Part shown: positions 37,837 through 49,499 of the stretch, one piece after another
Numbering within the stretch: the stretch's first letter is position 1
Layout of the letters: each line of letters starts with the position of its first letter
Origin: Musa acuminata AAA Group
Lineage: Eukaryota > Streptophyta > Magnoliopsida > Zingiberales > Musaceae
Length of the DNA: 64,000 bases
Direction: 5' to 3'
NCBI RefSeq assembly: GCF_036884655.1
Contig: NC_088342.1
Location: 14,661,501-14,725,500, forward strand
The notes under the pieces: model-generated
The model's input: the letters and a program-made list of their open reading frames with translations, nothing else
Told to the model about the DNA's origin: nothing
The model's database searches: none
Made by a program: the position numbers and the translations under genes

Positions 37837-39183
37837 TGTTGAATCTCGAATTATGATGATGAAATCAATTGATAAATTATTTGATCAAATCTATATGTTG
37901 AGAAAAGTGTATAGGATTAACTATGATAATGATCAAGGCATAAAGCCAAACGAAGTGCCAGAGTCAAGATCGAGATTTCGTTGGGAGTTCGAGAGTTCGT
38001 CAAAAGTCCGAAGGTTTATCGGAAATCCTACCGGAATTGATCGAGAAGAAGCTTAACGGAATTCACTAAGAAGATCGTCGTGAAGTCCAGAAGCTTATCG
38101 GAAGTCCACTAGAAGATTGCCAAGAGATCGTCGGAAGATCGCCGGAAGCTCGTCGAAAGAAACCTAGACTTCCTAGGCTTGTTTTGTTTAGTGTATACCT
38201 TAAAAATTATAGTTAGCATATAATTAAAATTAGGTTTGGGAGATAATCTCATTAACCTTGTTAAGGGCCAATGGAGCCCATAATTGGACTAGTTTGGGCT
38301 GGATTCAAGGCCTAACCAGGTTGTTGGACCATGTCTGGTGGTGGCAACACTAGATTATGATGGTGGCACCGTCAAACTGTGGCGGTGGAACTGCCCAGGG
38401 AACGGTCTCCCAGATCCCCCAAACTGAGTGGTAGTACCATTGGCAATTGTTACTTCTAGGTAGTGGTACCATCCTATTAAGTGATGGTACCGCCAGAGCT
38501 CAATATCCGAGACTCTATTAGGCGGTGGTACCATCTAGTGTTAGAGTGTTGGGCGGTGGTACTATCCAATGCTGGCGGTGGTACCACCAATACCCTAAAA
38601 ATCTGGGATGAGACACTTTTTGGCTCTAATTTTGAAGTCATTGGGGCCTATAAATACCCCACCCTTTTTTGCATGAAAGGGTAATAAAGTGATATCTAAG
38701 TGTGGAAAAATCTTAAGTGTTGTGGGTGTAAAAGTATTGTAAAAGTTCAAGAGTCCTCCTCCTCTCCTTCTTTAGTTTTGCAATCAACCAAGAAGAGGTG
38801 TGAGGCTTGTAAGGGTTATCTCCTAAATACATGAAAAGGAGAAAGAGCTATAAAGAGGTGGTTGGTCTTTGCCTATTAAAGGACGATCATTAGTGGATAC
38901 TGGTGACCTTGATGGAAGAGGAATCAGAAGTGGATGTAGGTCACAATGACCGAACCACTATAAATTTCAGTATGTTCTTTCCTTACTGCTTATTCTCTTT
39001 ACTGCATTATACTTTACTTTGTTACAAGCTGTCTAATCCCCTCTTCTCTACTGATTTTCGTTAAACTTAGAATTTCATCGAACGAAGTTTTCTGAAACCG
39101 TTAAAAGTTATCATTTTTATCTGTTACACTAATTCACCCTCCCCCCCCCCCCCCCCCTCTTAGTATCGTTCTTGATCCTAACA
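37837..39183 (+). repeat. 5' LTR of element P
   Basis: TGTTGAATCTCGAATT to GATCCTAACA. It contains the CGGAAG/TCGTCG-rich U3 region (37960-38160), GGCGGTGGTACCA palindromic motifs (38335-38600), CTATAAATACC (about 38648) and a 17-C run near the end. Confidence 0.92.
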
Positions 39184-39197
39184 ATTGATATCAGAGC
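39184..39197 (+). other. Primer-binding site of P
   Basis: ATTGATATCAGAGC, one mismatch from the initiator tRNA-Met PBS, directly after the 5' LTR. Confidence 0.9.
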
Positions 39198-39233
39198 GAG
39201 GTCACTCTCATTTTGGTTTAAAACTTAAGAGAG

Positions 39234-40190
39234 ATGACATTTGTCGACAACCAAAAGGGTCACTCAATCACACGTCCACTCATGTTCAATGGGACGTATA
39301 TACCTATTGGAAAACTAGAATAAGGATTTTTCTAATTTTTATAGATTTTGAGTTATAGAATATTATGAAAAATGAATTTCAAAAGTCTTCTCTTCCAATG
39401 AACGATTGGAATGAGTTGGAGAAGAAAACTTTTGCTTTACATGTCAAGGCTATGAATGCCTTGTTTTGCACTTTAGATAAAAATGAGTTCGATCGAGTAT
39501 TTATTTGTAAAAAGGTTTTTGATATTTGGCATATACTCGAAATCACTCACAAGGGCACTAGTAGAGTAAAGGAGTCCAAAATTAATCTTTTAGTCCATAC
39601 TTATGAATTGTTTCGAATGAAACCAAGTGAGACCATTGGAGACATATACACCCAATTTACGGATGTCATCAATAGTCTAAAGGTGCTTGGTAAAAGTTTT
39701 TCTAACTTTGAACATGTTAATAAAATATTGAGATTCCTTCCAAAGAGTTGGGATTCTAAAGTAACTGCAATTCAAGAAGCCATGGACTTGAACAACTTTC
39801 CGCTCGAAGAACTTATCGGGTTTTTGATGACCTACAAAATGACTTGCAACGCTCATGAAGAGCTTGAGAACAATCTCCCAAAGAATAGAAAGGATGTGAC
39901 ACTAAGAACTCATGAAGACCACTTGAAAGAAAATTCAAAGTGATGAGAACTATGATGATGACATGGCACTCTTGACAAGAAAGTTCAAAAAATTCATAAA
40001 AAGAAATAAATCTAAAAATGACACTAAAAATAAAAGTGAACCTAAGAAAGAACAAGTTATATGCTACGAATGCAAGAAGCTGAGACACTTCCAAAGCAAA
40101 TATCCCTAAGTGAAGAAGAAACAATCAAAGAAGAAGAAGACGCTCAAATCAACGTGGGATGACTCAATTTTGATGCTTTAATTTTAAATT
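39234..40190 (+). pseudogene. gag: gag of element P
   Basis: The ATG is at 39234. The first 40 codons are frameshifted; from 39365 a 192-codon frame is open. It holds LPMNDWNELEKKTFALHVKAM, DIWHILEITHKGTSRVKESK, SETIGDIYTQFTD, LEELIGFLMTYKM and LPKNRKD, the same gag type as B, C, G and S. A TGA near 39942 interrupts the acidic tail. The zinc knuckle is present but altered: CYECKKLRHFQSKYP, where the last Cys of C-X2-C-X4-H-X4-C is Tyr. P is the only member of this family here that keeps most of the knuckle. Confidence 0.87.
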
Positions 40191-40199
40191 AACCATCTC

Positions 40200-40595
40200 C
40201 TCCAACTAGTAACTTGGATACATCTTCTTCTGAAATATCCTTGCCTAAGGAATGGAAGTATGTAGATGCTGATCCTAAGAAGCTAATCATAGGAGATACA
40301 TCAAAAGGGGTTCAAACTCGTTCTTCTCTTAAAAATTTTTATGTTAATGCCACTTTTCTTTCTCAAATTGAATCTAAATGTATTGAAAAGGGCTTGAAAG
40401 ATGATTCATGGGTTATCGTAATGCAAGAAAAGTTGAATCAATTTGAGAGAAATAAGGTGTGGGAGCTTGTTCCGAGACCTAGTGACCATTTAGTTATTGG
40501 TACTAAATGGATTTTTAGAAACAAGTAAGATAAATTTGGTATCGTGGTTAGAAACAACGCTATATTAGTGGCTACGGGTTTAACCAGATAAATAC
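40200..40595 (+). pseudogene. pol: RT N-terminal stub of element P
   Basis: The frame 40214-40528 contains VQTRSSLKNF followed by DDSWVIVMQEKLNQFERNKV, WELVPRP and GTKWIFRNK, the N-terminal end of copia RT and the linker before it. A stop follows, then VATGLTR, which corresponds to the LVAKGFNQ motif. The YVDD palm and RNase H are absent. The stub directly follows the gag tail, so about 2.5 kb of protease and integrase is missing. Confidence 0.85.
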
Positions 40596-41143
40596 ATAAA
40601 ATATATCTTATCGTAAATGCTTGAATGTTTTGCAAATACTTGAAATATAATTGGAATCGTCAAACACATCATATATGCTTAAAACATATCAAAATGTATT
40701 TCATATACATTGTAGATACTTGAAATGTTTCATGAATGATAATTGCCTATCATTATGATAAGGTATCATGAGCTTAACTTGCTATTGAAAATTGATATTA
40801 TGCCTCGAAATGATGAATTGTTATTTTTTATCAATAATTACTATCTTACTAAATTTCATAGTTGAAATTCATTTCATACTTGAAGTTGATGATTATCTAT
40901 CATCTTTTTATATTAGATTTGAAAATGAATGTCATCATGTTTATAAATATATGGAATCAAATTTTGAATTGGTAAATGATGATAAGTATCATGATGTATA
41001 TGTTGATAAGTTTAAATGAATATAACTTATCAATTTGTTGCTTGAATTCAAAGGCCTTGAATTCAAGAATGTCCTTTCGCAAGTATGGCATATAGAGAGG
41101 AGGAGTTAAGGTTAACTTCGTCATCAATTGATTGTCATCATAA
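40596..41143 (+). other. AT-rich tail of P
   Basis: No coding motif. It leads into GTTAACTTCGTCATCAATTG and the PPT, as in the other family members, but has no GCTAGC array. Confidence 0.6.
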
Positions 41144-41156
41144 AAAAGGGAGAGAT
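41144..41156 (+). other. Polypurine tract of P
   Basis: AAAAAGGGAGAGA before the 3' LTR. It is flanked by TCATCATAAAAA and TTTTGATGATGA, a slightly mismatched version of the junction inverted repeat. Confidence 0.8.
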
Positions 41157-41828
41157 TGTTGAATCTCATATTTTGATGATGAAATCAATTGATAAATTGT
41201 TTGATCTAATCTATATGTTAAGAAAAGTATGCAGGATTAACTACGATAGTAGTAAGATATAAAGCAAATGTTGTGTTAGAGTCAAAATCGAGATTTCGTT
41301 GGGAGTTCGAGAATTCGTCAAAAGTCGAACATTCGTTAGAAGTTCTACCGAAATTGACCAAGAAGTCTAAGAGCTTGCCAAAGAAGCTTGTCAGAACTCA
41401 CCAAGAAGATTATCATAAAGTCAAGGAGCTTGTCGGGAGTCCATTAGAACATTGCCGAGAGATCGTCGGAAGTTCTCCAAAAGAACAATTGACATATCGG
41501 ACCAAGAGTACTTAGTTAATGTCTTAAATTATCTTAGTTAGACCTTAAGTTGAGTTAGAATTGGGAGGTGATCTCATTAACTTAATTAGGGGTCAACTAG
41601 GCCCTTAACAGGGCTGAATTGGGCTAGTTGAACAGCCCATTCAGCACCTAAAGTCACGGCCAACGGTGGCACCGCTAGGGCCGACGGTAACATAGCCTAG
41701 GACTCAGTCTCCTAGGTGGTCTGGGCGATGGTACCATCCAGACTAGGTGGTGGTACCATCGACAATTAATGCTGTCAACCGATAATATCGCCCAGTATCA
41801 ATCTACAAGCAGTGGTACTGCGAATACA
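41157..41828 (+). repeat. 3' LTR of P, truncated
   Basis: It follows the 5' LTR to about GGTGGTACTGCGAATAC, then similarity ends. TATA box, U5 hairpin and terminus are missing. Confidence 0.8.
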
Positions 41829-42479
41829 CAACTCCCCCACCCCCCACCCCCCATTGGTCCCCTTCCTTCCCCTTGTTTTATAGTCGTAGAGGGTAAAAAT
41901 CCTAAGACTCTCAATCTTAGTCCAAGTCTTTGAATTGGTCAAATCTAAATTGAATTAGAGTATGACTCGAACTAAAATTGACTTGAGTTATCATTAATAA
42001 TGTTGCTAATAAAAACATTGATGATACAAAGATGAATAATAGTTACATACATCATCTAAAATATTTTATATCATTAGTAATGTATGAATACATAATATTT
42101 AAGGCTTCTCTCAATTTAAAATATCATTAGAATAATTTACGAATAAATCATCTCAAATATTTTAGGCTACTCTCGATTTGAAATATTATTAGACTAATGC
42201 ATGAAGCTCCTCTCAATCTTCATTGTTCATTTTTTTTAAAGTTGTTATGCTCATCATTTTAACATTTTTGTGAGGCTTTATTATTAAGTAAAATATTTTA
42301 TTCCTTCAAAATTCTTCACAGTGAATCCTACAAAAATAACTGAGCTGCTCATCTGAGACTTTTTAGAATCCGATATCATTTTGTTGAGGAGGAGAACTGG
42401 AAACTAATTGAACAATTTAGAGATCAATAATCAAATATAAATTAAAAAAAGGATGTAAAATCTGACTCTACTTATCTAT
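41829..42479. other. AT-rich interval, nothing recognised
   Basis: It starts with CCCCCAC-rich sequence and continues AT-rich. No LTR or coding motif is supported. Confidence 0.5.
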
Positions 42480-42830
42480 ATTTAATATATTTTACGGTGA
42501 CAAATTCATGTATAAGGAAAAAGATAAAAAGAAACTTTTATTGAACTCGAACCATTGTCGAGGACGACTTGGAGGCCTCGCACCACCCGTAGTAAGAGGA
42601 CCTCCCCTCTCTCGTTCCCTCCACGGCCTCCGTGACCTGTACGAAAGAGAAGAACCCATCGTTGAGTTCACCACCGGCAACCCATATCCCAGGGGCAGCT
42701 TGGGAGGAAAACTGATGCAGCTGAAGCTTCTCCTTCGAAGTTTGACAAACTTCAAGACGAGCGTTTTGTGTGCTCTGATTGATCTTGGACAGACTGTAGC
42801 AAGCAAGCATTAACCTCACCTATTGCCAAC
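42480..42830. other. GC-richer island with opposed short frames
   Basis: A compositional island between AT-rich blocks. Frames of 93-104 codons stay open on both strands (42508-42813 plus; 42492-42806 and 42538-42819 minus). No domain was recognised. It could be a fragment of a host exon, since it does not resemble the retrotransposons around it. Which strand, if any, codes cannot be decided by reading. Confidence 0.3.
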
Positions 42831-42951
42831 AAATGGCATGCTTGTTACAATGTATCCTATTAGGTTTTTCCCTAAGCGAAAAAGCGTGCATGATATTTGG
42901 AAAACAAGAAAATAGAAAGAAGCATGGTATTCGAAAATGCAATGTTTATCC

Positions 42952-43448
42952 TGTAACCGTTATTATTAAATATTTAATTTAATAATAATATAACTGTTCT
43001 CATTATGATTCATAATTCATTATCATGAATTTCTTCATTTATTATGATTTAAATGATTTCAATTTTTTATTCTTTATGTATGAAACCGTTATTATTAAAT
43101 TGAATATTTAATATCATTAAAGTTCTTAATTATGGTCCAAACGTTATAAATTTGAATTAATTCTTGAACGTTATGATTTTATGATAATAAATGTTCTTGA
43201 TGGGAGAACATCTATATATATGAGAATTTTGGTTCATGGGCTCAATCATCTCTTTGAAGCGAAAGGCTTTCCTACACCATCTAAAGCGAGAGTTCTGAGC
43301 CGAGAAGTACCAAAGTTCAAGAAGAAATCTCTGCAGAAATTCTTGGCGACAATGGCTGGAGGTACGCTATTTTGTTTCCGCTTCAATTTTTATTGTGTTT
43401 CTATTATAATGATTTAGAAACACAAGTTGGTTTTAGTGATTTCCAACA
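42952..43448 (+). repeat. 5' LTR of element Q
   Basis: TGTAACCG to TTCCAACA. It includes TATATATATGAG (about 43210), a probable TATA region, and near its 3' side an ATG (43352) followed by a GT splice-donor-like site. Confidence 0.94.
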
Positions 43449-44093
43449 TTTGGTATCAGAGCCTTTTGACCTCTGCCTTGATACGAAAGAGTTTTCATTT
43501 TTTATGCCATGAAAATGATTTAATTTTGGTTTCTTCTTGGAAACTTCTTGATATATTTTATTGAAAATCATGAAGAAATATCATTTTCAACATTTTAGTT
43601 GGTAAAATGCTCATATTATGTATGCATATTTAGTTATATTAAATTATGCTTATGAGCAAATTTTTTATGTTTAAAATGTCTAGTGATCCATATAATCTTA
43701 ATTAATTAAGAATTAGTCACAACATCCTTAATTAATTAAAATTATATATAAAGTTAAATTTAGGATCATATAAGTAATTAGACATCATATTGTGACTGAT
43801 TATATTTCATATAATAATTGTTATCCCACATGATCTTTTATTATATTTAATATAATTAATCAGGATAAAATATCAGATTATTTTCATAATTTACCTACAG
43901 GGATTATGAATTGGAATATAATTTGATAGTTTTATCATAAAGACCATATAAATCTATTTGAATTAAAAATTTAGCCCACAGATAATTTTTATGTCATGAG
44001 ATTCATATTTTTTGCATGTTTCACATTGGTAAAACATGTAATTTAATCTATTAAGCTTCAAATTTTGACATAAGCATGTTTGATTTCATGCAG
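43362..44093 (+). other. Candidate leader intron of element Q
   Basis: Donor G|GTACGC at 43362 follows ATGGCTGGAG inside the LTR; acceptor TTTCATGCAG ends at 44093. Joining the two keeps the gag frame open from the LTR-encoded ATG. The 732-base intron contains the LTR end and PBS. The 3' LTR keeps an equivalent ATG and donor (GAAG|GTATGC near 48886). Splicing is inferred from sequence only. Confidence 0.55.
43451..43462 (+). other. Primer-binding site of Q
   Basis: TGGTATCAGAGC, perfect initiator tRNA-Met PBS, two bases after the LTR. Confidence 0.95.
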
Positions 44094-45649
44094 TTTCTCA
44101 AACTGTTAATTTCTCTGATATTCGATGTGATATTCCTGAACTTAATGGTGATAACTATAAGATATGGAAGGAGAGGGTTCTCCTCCATTTAGGGTGGATG
44201 GATATTGATTATGCTATCAGGAAAGACGAACCACCTATAGTCACTAATACCAGCACTCCAACTGAGATCACGTTATATGAGCGATGGGAGCGATCCAATC
44301 GGCTCAGCGTGATGTTTATCAAAACTAAGATGACTGTTGGTATACGTGGTTCTGTTGACCAGCATGAAAATGTCTGAGACTTGCTAAAAGCTATTAATGA
44401 ACAATTCGTCACTTCGGATAAGGCACTAGCAAGTACCCTTATTATGAAATTTTCATCCCTTAGACTCACCAACATAAAGGGTGTGCGTGAGCACATAATG
44501 CAAATACGAGATATTGCGGCTCAACTTAAGAAACTTGAGGTTAATATGTCAGAATCCTTCTTGGTGCACTATATTCTGAACACCCTTCCACCTCAATATA
44601 GCCCTTTTAAAATTTCATACAATACACATAAGGACAAATGGTCAATCAATGAATTAATGACCATGTGTGTTCAAGAAGAAGAGAGGCTAGTGATGGAATT
44701 TGGTGAGAATGCATTAGTAGTAACCACTCGAGGGAAAAACAAAACTGACAAACATCAAGCCAATCAGAAAGCTCATCAGCAGGGAAAAGGTAAAATACCA
44801 CCCCAAGCTGATATCAAGAAAGAAGTAAGGTGTTTCTTTTGTAAAAGAAAGGGACACATAAATAAGGAATGCACGAAATTCCAACAATGGCTTGAAAAGA
44901 AAGGTAAACCAACCTTATATGTATGTTATGAATCTAATATGGTCAATGTTAATATTAACACCTGTTGGATTGACTCTGGATCAACAATCCATATTGCAAA
45001 CTCTTTGCAGGGTATGCAAAACCTAAGGAAGCCAGTGGGAAGTGAGCAAAGCATCTTATCAGGAAATAAGATGGGCTCACATGTGGAAGCAATTGGAACA
45101 TGCATTTTAACTTTAAGTAGTGGTTTTATTTTAAAATTGGAAAGAACCTTTTATGTACCAAGTTTCTCACGAAACTTAATTTCTGTTTCCAGACTCGTAC
45201 CATTTGGGTATTCCTTTAATTTTAAAGACACGACATTTTGTTTATTACATAAATCTGATTGTGTTGGGAATGGTATTTTGTCTGATGGTCTTTACCGTAT
45301 TTTATTACAAAATGATAATACTCAAAGTTCAATGCATGTTCACGCTGGCATTAAGAGGTGTAATATTAATGAGGACTCCTCTATATTATGGCATCGAAGA
45401 TTAGGACATATCTCCATAGAGAGAATTAAGAGATTAGTTAAAGATGGGGTACTTAGTACTCTTGATTTTACTAATTTTAAGACTTGTGTGGACTGTATTA
45501 AGGGAAAGCAGACCAATAAGTCCAAAAAGGGTGCTAATAGGAGTTCAGACTTATTAGAGATAATTCATACTGATATATGTTGTCCAAACATGGACATACA
45601 TGGTCAGAAATACTTCATCTCTTTTATAGATGATCTCTTTTATAGATGA
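44094..45649 (+). pseudogene. pol: gag, protease and integrase start of Q
   Basis: The frame is open from the candidate acceptor except for a TGA at 44375-44377, then open for 422 codons to 45649. The N-terminal gag has IPELNGDNYKIWKERVLLHL. After the helical part comes the zinc knuckle CFFCKRKGHINKEC (C-X2-C-X4-H-X4-C). The protease active site is WIDSGSTIHIAN. FYVPSFSRNLISVSRL is the usual protease end. The integrase zinc region follows (LWHRRLGHISIERI...CVDCIKGKQ), then HTDICCP with the first catalytic Asp. The frame breaks inside a 16-base tandem duplication (45619-45650). Gag packages the RNA; protease would mature the polyprotein. Confidence 0.92.
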
Positions 45650-45650
45650 T
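45619..45650 (+). repeat. 16-base tandem duplication breaking the Q integrase
   Basis: CTCTTTTATAGATGAT occurs twice in direct succession (45619-45634, 45635-45650). Sixteen is not a multiple of three, so it shifts the frame. The correct frame restarts within the second copy. Confidence 0.95.
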
Positions 45651-46427
45651 TACTCACGATATATGTATATATATTTGCTTCATAACAAAAATGAAGCATT
45701 GGATGCCTTCAAAGTCTTTAAGGCTGAAGTTGAGAACCAATGTGGTAAGCAAATTAAAATTGTGAGATCGGATAGGGGTGAAGAATATTATGGTAGATAT
45801 ACTGAAAATGGACAAGCACCTGGTCCTTTTGCTAAGTTTCTTCAAGAACATAGGATTATTGCCCAATACACTATGCCTGGTTCTCCAGACCAGAATGGTG
45901 TTGCAGAAAGAAGAAACCGAACCTTATTAGACATGGTGTAGAGTATGCTTAGCAACTCCAGTCTTCCTAAGTTCTTGTGGACTGAAGCACTAAAGATGGC
46001 TGTGTATATATTAAACCGAGTTCCAACCAAGGCTATCCAAAAGACACCATTTGAATTATGGAAAGGTTGGAAACCGAGTTTGCGACATATGCGCATTTGG
46101 GGATGTCCGTCTGAAATCAGGGTATATAATTCATAAGAGAAGAAACTGGACCCGAGGACTGTTAGTGGGTATTTCATTGGATATGCCGAAAAGTCCAAAG
46201 GTTACAGATTCTATTGTCCATCTCACACAACTAGGATTGTGGAATCAAGAAACGCTAAATTTCTTGAGGATGATGTGATTAGTGGGAGCGATCATATCAA
46301 GAACATAATTTCCGCACATGATCATATAGAATCTCAACCTTCCACATCAAATGATAGATTGGTTATAGTTCATAGCACTCCTCAAGTACAAACTAGTGCT
46401 GAACAACCAATCATTGAAATTCCATAA
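45630..46427 (+). pseudogene. pol: Integrase core and C-terminus of Q
   Basis: It continues FISFIDDYSRYMYIYLLHNK, then RSDRGEEYYG (second Asp) and NGVAERRNRTLLDMV (third residue Glu kept). Stops lie at 45939-45941 (after LLDMV) and about 46133, in otherwise conserved sequence ([29 protein letters not shown]). The tail (46239-46427) is the variable region that leads into RT. The catalytic triad itself is intact, so the copy was inactivated mainly by stops and the duplication. Confidence 0.9.
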
Positions 46428-48195
46428 GTTGTTGATAGTATTCTAATAGATCAAGCAGTTCAAGAATTACAACAAGCTCCTGAACAACTAGTTGAACCAC
46501 AAGTTCCTCAAGGAACCATTGGTACAACATTAAGAAGATCTACTAGAAATAAAAGATCAGCAATTCCTAGTGATTATGTTGTATATCTACAAGAATCTGA
46601 TTATAATATTGGAGCCAAAAATGATCCAGAAATATTTTCACAAGCCATGAGTTGCAAAGAGTCAAATTTGTGGTATGATGCCATGAAAGAAGAGATGAAT
46701 TCCATGATGAGCAATGGAGTTTGGGATCTTGTAAAGTTGCCTAATAAAGCAAAGGCTATTGGTTGCAAATGGGTCTTTAAAACAAAGAAAGATTCGTTAT
46801 GCAACATTGAGAGATACAAGACAAGACTTGTTGCAAAGGGATTTACTCAAAAAGAGGGAATCGATTATACAGAGACGTTTTCTCCTGTATCTAAGAAAGA
46901 TTCTCTACATATAATTTTGACATTAGTTGCTCATTTTGACCTTGAATTGCAACAAATGGATGTGAAAACGACATTTCTAAATGGAGATCTAGAGGAAGAG
47001 GTTTATATGAAACAACCTGAAGGTTTCTCCTCTAGTGTTGGTGAACACTTGGTTTGCAAACTTAGGAAGTCTATATATGGCTTAAAACAAGCCTCCCGCC
47101 AATGGTATTTTAAATTTCATGAAGTGATTTCTTCATTCGGATTTATTGAAAATCTCATGGATCAATGCATATACCAGAAGGTTAGTGAGAGTAAAATATG
47201 TTTCCTTGTTTTATACGTAGATGATATTTTGCTTGCAACCAACAATAAGGGTTTGCTACATGAGGTGAAATAATTCCTTTCTAAAAATTTTTTATATGAA
47301 GGATATGAGTGATGCATCTTATGTTATTGGCATTAAGATCCATAGAGATAGACCTCGAGGCATTTTAGGTCTATCACAAGAAACCTATATTGATAAACTT
47401 TTAGAAAGATTTCGAATGAAGGATTGTTCACCAAGTATTGCTCCCATTATGAAAGGTGATAGGTTCAATTTGAACCAATGCCCAAAGAACAACTTTGAAA
47501 GGGAATCGATGAAAAACATCCCATATGCTTCTGTCGTAGGAAGCCTTATGTATGATCAGGTCTGTACTAGACCTGATATTTCATTTATTGTGGGGATGTT
47601 AGGTCGATATCAGAGTAATCCAGGTATGGACCACTAGAGAGCTGTAAAGAAAGTGATGAGGTATCTACAAGGAACCAAAGATTACATGCTTATGTATAGA
47701 CATACAGACAATCTGGATGTGATTGGTTACTCAGATTCAGACTTCGCCGGTTGTATTGATTCTCGTAAATTAACATCAGGATATATTTTTATGATGGCCG
47801 GTGGAGCTATTTCTTGGAGAAGCGCTAAGTAGACCTTGACTGCTACTTCTACCATGGAAGCTGAGTTTATCTCCTGTTTTGAGGCTACTTCATATGGCGT
47901 ATGGATTAAGAGTTTCATTTCTGGGCTTAGAATCATGGATTCTATTTCTAAGCCATTAAGAATTTTCTATGACAATTCAGGTGTTGTCTTTATGGCTAAA
48001 AATAATAAAAGTAGAAGTCGAAGTAAACATATCGACATTAAGTATCTAGCCATAAGAGAACGTGTAAAGGAAAATAAAGTGGTCATTGAGCATATTAGCA
48101 CTGAATTGATGATTGCTGATCCTTTGACTAAAGGCATGCCACCTCTAAAATTCAAGGATCATGTAGAGAAAATGGGACTTGGTTCCACTTTGTAA
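46428..48195 (+). pseudogene. pol: RT and RNase H of Q
   Basis: RT start: LWYDAMKEEMNSMMSNGVWD, GCKWVFKTK, RLVAKGFTQKEGIDYTETFSP. Palm: MDVKTTFLNGDLEEEVYMKQ and LYVDDILL, the YVDD catalytic motif. A TAA near 47270 and a frameshift about 20 bases on break the frame. It resumes as DASYVIGIKIHRDRPRGILG and CTRPDISF. A TAG after GMDH (47635) and another in the SAKxTLTATS motif (about 47830) interrupt RNase H, which still shows YSDSDFAG, TMEAEF and IADPLTKG. The end is at 48195. The enzyme would copy element RNA into DNA in the cytoplasmic particle. Confidence 0.92.
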
Positions 48196-48460
48196 TGATA
48201 TTGAAACTCTTATATATTATGCAATTTTCTCATTCATGTGCACATTATTTTGAGAAAATATATTGTTACTGGACCAAGAATAAACATAAGGTTTATTCAT
48301 TAAGTAATATTATCATATTAAGATTAAGAAACTAAATACATCGTGATACATGGATGATAATACTCGCTCTTAGAGGACTTATTGCTATGATTCGTGTATT
48401 TATTTCTTAAGAAAGTTGTTCAAGAAAAATTAATTCAAATTATTAAGATAAACGTATGGA

Positions 48461-48473
48461 CCAAGTGGGAGAA
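48461..48473 (+). other. Polypurine tract of Q
   Basis: CCAAGTGGGAGAA directly before the 3' LTR, about 265 bases after the pol stop. Confidence 0.92.
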
Positions 48474-48974
48474 TGTAACCGTTATTATTAAATATTTAAT
48501 TTAATAATAATATAACTGTTCTCATTATGATTCATAATTCATTATCATGAATTTCTTCATTTATTATTATTTAAATGATTTCAATTTTTTATTCTTTATG
48601 CATGAAACCGTTATTATTAAATTGAATATTTAATATCATTAAAGTTCTTAATTATGATCCAAACGTTACAAATTTGAATTAATTATTGAACATTATGATT
48701 TGGTGATAATAAATGTTCTTGATGGGAGAACATCTATATATATATATGAGAATTTTGGTCCCTGGGCTCAATCATCTCTTTGAAGCGAAAAGCTTTCCTA
48801 TACCATCTAAAGCGAGAGTTCTGAGCCGAGAAGTACCAAAGTTCAAGAAGAAACCTCTGTAGAAATTCTTGGCGACAATGGCTGAAGGTATGCTATTTTG
48901 TTTCCGCATCAATTTTTATTGTGTTTCTATTATAATGATTTAGAAACATAAGTTGGTTTAAGTGATTTCTTACT
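48474..48974 (+). repeat. 3' LTR of element Q
   Basis: TGTAACCGTTATTATTAAAT to GATTTCTTACT. It differs from the 5' LTR at scattered positions; the terminal CA has become CT. The TSD TATCC follows. Confidence 0.94.
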
Positions 48975-49420
48975 TATCCTTCTACTTCATTATCCTGGAT
49001 GATTTAGTGATTGTTGTGAGCTTCTTGCAAAAATGCATGCATCGGGATGTTTATGTTTGCTTGCCAAACACCCACTGGCTTGTGTGTGTGCTCAATCTGC
49101 AATTCCTACAGCCTAATCAGTTGTCCGCTGTGCGTCATTATCACTTTCCTTCATGCAAACTTGGTCTTTTCGAAACCGCTGTTTACTCCGTTCCTGCAAG
49201 TTCTTATAACAGGAAAGACAAGGTTGAGTTTTGAAACTCAAATTTTATATTGACGATGGCCTCAGAAGTACGTATTCATCCGTCTATAATAAATTGTCAA
49301 CCATCAAGGACGAGGGACTTCCTCATGCCAAGTAGACCGGAATGAACGTGATCTAGCTGGAGACTGACAATGAGGTGGTGATCCATTTATTAAGCAACAA
49401 AATAGAATCCCCCTTAGCGG
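48975..49420. other. Flank of Q, low-copy-looking
   Basis: Together with 42480-42951 this was contiguous before Q inserted. It has an even base composition, no retrotransposon motif and short frames only (for example 48962-49234, plus). No gene could be recognised. Confidence 0.4.
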
Positions 49421-49499
49421 ATGGTGAATTTAGTTAGAGACATTATTTACATGTTTGAATCTCTTTCTACTTGCACATTATCTTATATTTATAGAGAAA

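Larger units (their letters stand above)
37837..41828 (+). mobile_element. Element P: Sirevirus-like, gag joined to an RT stub
   Basis: 5' LTR 37837-39183, PBS, gag, RT fragment, AT-rich tail, PPT and a truncated 3' LTR (41157-about 41828). No right TSD can be seen because the 3' LTR end is lost. The element lies beside or within Z. Protease, integrase and most of RT are deleted. Confidence 0.85.
42952..48974 (+). mobile_element. Element Q: full-length copia element, TSD TATCC
   Basis: LTRs 42952-43448 and 48474-48974, 5-base TSD TATCC at 42947-42951 and 48975-48979. PBS TGGTATCAGAGC (43451-43462), PPT CCAAGTGGGAGAA (48461-48473). Gag, protease, integrase, RT and RNase H are all present in copia order over about 4.1 kb. 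The reading frame has several stops, two frameshifts and a 16-base duplication. The 3' LTR ends TTACT rather than AACA. It is the only structurally complete autonomous-type element in the window. Confidence 0.96.

Noticed and set aside
40792..41019. A 75-codon plus-strand frame in the AT-rich tail of P
   Set aside because: AT-rich composition, no domain, and it lies in the non-coding stretch before the PPT.
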